Shown here: positions 6,806 through 8,074 of the stretch, one piece after another
Position numbering within the stretch: the stretch's first letter is position 1
How the letters are laid out: every line of letters begins with the position of its first letter
Origin: Chloroflexota bacterium
GTDB lineage: Bacteria > Chloroflexota > UBA11872
Direction of reading: 5' to 3'
Length of the DNA: 8,074 nt
NCBI GenBank assembly: GCA_028875175.1
Contig: JAPPFO010000202.1
Coordinates: 1-8,074 of the forward strand
Notes under the pieces: model-generated
Seen by the model: only the letters and a program-made list of their open reading frames with translations
Database searches by the model: none
What the model was told of the DNA's origin: nothing
Made by a program: the position numbers and the translations under genes

Positions 6806-7564
6806 TCAGGCGTCCCTGCCGGGACAGCCGCGCTCGGTTAGCGAGAGTGTCCGCCAGCCGGGCGCCAGGGCCATGCGCGCCGCATCCGCCAAATCTCGAG
6901 CCGTAGCCACGCCCGCCGGGGCGGTTGCCCCATCGCGAGCGATCCACACCACCGGCATCCCGCAATTGCGGGCGCCCGCCACGTCGTTCTCCAGGTCATC
7001 GCCAATCAGGACGCAATCTTCCAGCTCGGCGTCCACGGCGGCGGCGGCGGTCTCGAATATGCGCCGATCTGGCTTCTCCGCGCCCACGGCCGCCGAGAAC
7101 ACGATTGGGTCTAGTCGGTCCGCCAGCTCCAACCCGTCCAGCACCAGCGGCAACAGGTAGCTGTAGTTGCTGAGGACGCCGGCGCGCGCCCCGGCCCCCA
7201 GGACCAGGTCAATCGCCGGCAGGGCATCCGGAAGCACCCGCGTCGCAAAGGCCTCGTGCAGTTCGTCGGCCATCTGGGCAACGTCCAGGCGCACCGAACC
7301 CGTGTCGCCAAGCTCATCCACGTACACCCGCGCGTCGTCGAGCTTGAGCCGCCGGAAGTCTTCCGCCGTCCGGACGCTGGAAAAGTGCGCCTTGAAGTAC
7401 CGCATCTCCGCGTGCAGCGCCGCGTCCAGCCGCGCGCGCGGCGCGTCCACCCCTGCACGTCGCACCGCGTCGGCCATGTAGTCGAACGGCGAGGGGTCGG
7501 CCGGAAAGTGGATCAGCGTGCCGTACGCATCAAAAAACACGGCCGCCGGATACGAACTAGTCAC
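6806..7564 (-). CDS. HAD-superfamily hydrolase (HAD-IA, haloacid-dehalogenase-like)
   Basis: With the GTG at 7564 the protein has 252 residues and all four HAD motifs. Motif I is FFDAYGTL with nucleophile D12; motif II is GVLSNYS with S132; motif III is GAEKPDRRIF with K164; motif IV is LIGDDLENDVAGA with D189, D190 and D194. A helical cap lies between motifs I and II (about 20-115). Motif I reads DxYGT, not DxDGT, so the acid/base aspartate usual in phosphatases is replaced by tyrosine, as in L-2-haloacid dehalogenases and some other HAD proteins; this leaves the substrate open. An in-frame ATG at 7636 would add 24 residues, but the shorter start puts motif I at the position normal for the family. 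Neither start has a strong ribosome-binding site. The stop is one base before the YjbQ-family start, so the two form a small operon. A small-molecule phosphatase role remains possible. Confidence 0.88.
   Translation of the reverse strand: MTSSYPAAVFFDAYGTLIHFPADPSPFDYMADAVRRAGVDAPRARLDAALHAEMRYFKAHFSSVRTAEDFRRLKLDDARVYVDELGDTGSVRLDVAQMADELHEAFATRVLPDALPAIDLVLGAGARAGVLSNYSYLLPLVLDGLELADRLDPIVFSAAVGAEKPDRRIFETAAAAVDAELEDCVLIGDDLENDVAGARNCGMPVVWIARDGATAPAGVATARDLADAARMALAPGWRTLSLTERGCPGRDA
6813..6817 (-). promoter_or_regulatory. Shine-Dalgarno for the YjbQ-family gene
   Basis: On the minus strand AGGGA stands eight bases before the GTG at 6804, within the last codons of the HAD gene. It decides the start and supports translation independent of full coupling. 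Confidence 0.5.
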
Positions 7565-7730
7565 ACCCGAACCGTACCACCGGCCATGTCGACTCCAGCG
7601 TGTGGTTGCTACGCACAGCGCCAAGTCCGTTTCCATCGCGGCCGCCCGTGGCCGCCAGCGACAGTCTCAGCCCCGCAACGGTCGCCAACCGGAACCGATG
7701 CGCCGCCACATCCCGGCGACGACCACTTCG

Positions 7731-8074
7731 TCAGCTGATGGGCTGGAATTTGTAGAGGGCGTCGTCGCGCTGGACTTCGCCCATGTAGATGGCGCCTTCG
7801 GGGTCGACCCAGATGCCGTGGGGGGCGCTGAAGGTTGCGCCGCCGTCGCCGGGGTCTTCCCAGGAGGTGATGATCCGGCCGGTCAGGTCGAGAATCGAGA
7901 CTCGACCGCCGACTTCGGCCAGGTAGATGACGCCGGCGTCTTCGTCCACGAAGAAGTCGGAAGGCTGGCGGTATCCGGTCCATTGGTCGATGTAGACGCC
8001 ATCGGGATCGAAGATCTGGATGCGGTGGTTTTCGCGGTCGGCGACCAGGATCCGGTCATCGCTGAGGGCCCAAA
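7731..8074 (-). CDS. NHL-repeat beta-propeller protein (partial, N-terminus off the right edge)
   Basis: Reading the minus strand from the right edge gives an open frame of 113 residues ending at a TGA at 7733-7731; it is the C-terminal end of a longer protein. It contains NHL-type blade sequences: ILVADRENHRIQIFDPDG, then VIYLAEVGGRVSILDLTG, then APHGIWVDPEGAIYMGEV, ending in LYKFQPIS. The spacing of about 45-50 residues fits successive blades of a six-bladed propeller. The APHGI-type ending and short C-terminus resemble the peptidyl-alpha-hydroxyglycine alpha-amidating-lyase-like group common in environmental bacteria, but catalytic residues would lie in the missing part. An internal ATG at about 7949 would give a 72-residue product but cuts a blade and is not the real start. 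It is followed on the same strand by a 166-bp gap and then the HAD gene, so linkage to that unit is uncertain. Confidence 0.85.
   Translation of the reverse strand, partial: WALSDDRILVADRENHRIQIFDPDGVYIDQWTGYRQPSDFFVDEDAGVIYLAEVGGRVSILDLTGRIITSWEDPGDGGATFSAPHGIWVDPEGAIYMGEVQRDDALYKFQPIS

Noticed and set aside
7565..7636. 24-residue N-terminal extension of the HAD protein from the ATG at 7636
   Set aside because: It moves motif I unusually far from the N-terminus and has no clear ribosome-binding site; kept as an alternative start only.
7638..7655. Inverted repeat GCGGCC-N6-GGCCGC between the NHL and HAD genes, considered as a terminator
   Set aside because: Only six base pairs of pure G/C, which is common by chance here, with no T-tract on either strand; the 166-bp gap otherwise shows nothing recognisable.
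1..8074. CRISPR arrays, tRNA/rRNA genes, insertion sequences and defence systems
   Set aside because: I saw no regularly spaced direct repeats, no cloverleaf or rRNA-like stretches, no transposase motifs and no known defence domains; coding density leaves little room for them.

Overview
This GC-rich window (roughly two-thirds G+C by eye) is densely coded: seven protein genes, two of them cut by the window edges, and almost no non-coding DNA. The best taxonomic guess is a Chloroflexota bacterium. The main reason is the adjacent pair of a YYYxG-motif DUF2298 protein and an Agl23-like protein, two families with a narrow, co-occurring distribution in Chloroflexi and some Archaea. The Tat-type lipoprotein and the heavy use of GTG/TTG starts fit. 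Proteins are not markedly acidic, which argues against a haloarchaeon. The assignment is inference, not proof.

Layout. Positions 1-4727 hold a tightly packed minus-strand operon, read from right to left: DUF2298/Chlor_Arch_YYY multi-pass membrane protein (4727-2547), Agl23-like GT-C membrane protein (2550-847), and the first 283 residues of a FAD-dependent amine-oxidase-fold oxidoreductase (850 to beyond position 1). Both junctions are 4-base GTGA overlaps, so the three products are probably made together. They look like part of a cell-surface glycan or glycolipid assembly system working from a lipid-linked sugar at the membrane, but the substrate is unknown.

A 125-bp divergent intergenic region (4728-4852) separates this operon from a plus-strand gene (4853-6388) for a Tat-exported, lipid-anchored ABC-type sugar-binding protein. 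No permease or ATPase gene is visible beside it. That gene converges on the next minus-strand unit, and both stop codons are read from the same CTAG tetranucleotide.

Positions 6385-7564 hold a two-gene minus-strand unit: a HAD-family hydrolase followed, one base later, by a YjbQ/UPF0047 protein. After a 166-bp gap, 7731-8074 carries the C-terminal end of an NHL-repeat beta-propeller protein that enters from the right edge. I saw no tRNA, rRNA, CRISPR array, insertion sequence or convincing terminator. The most interesting element is the coupled DUF2298 / Agl23 / flavoprotein operon, whose biochemical role is not established.
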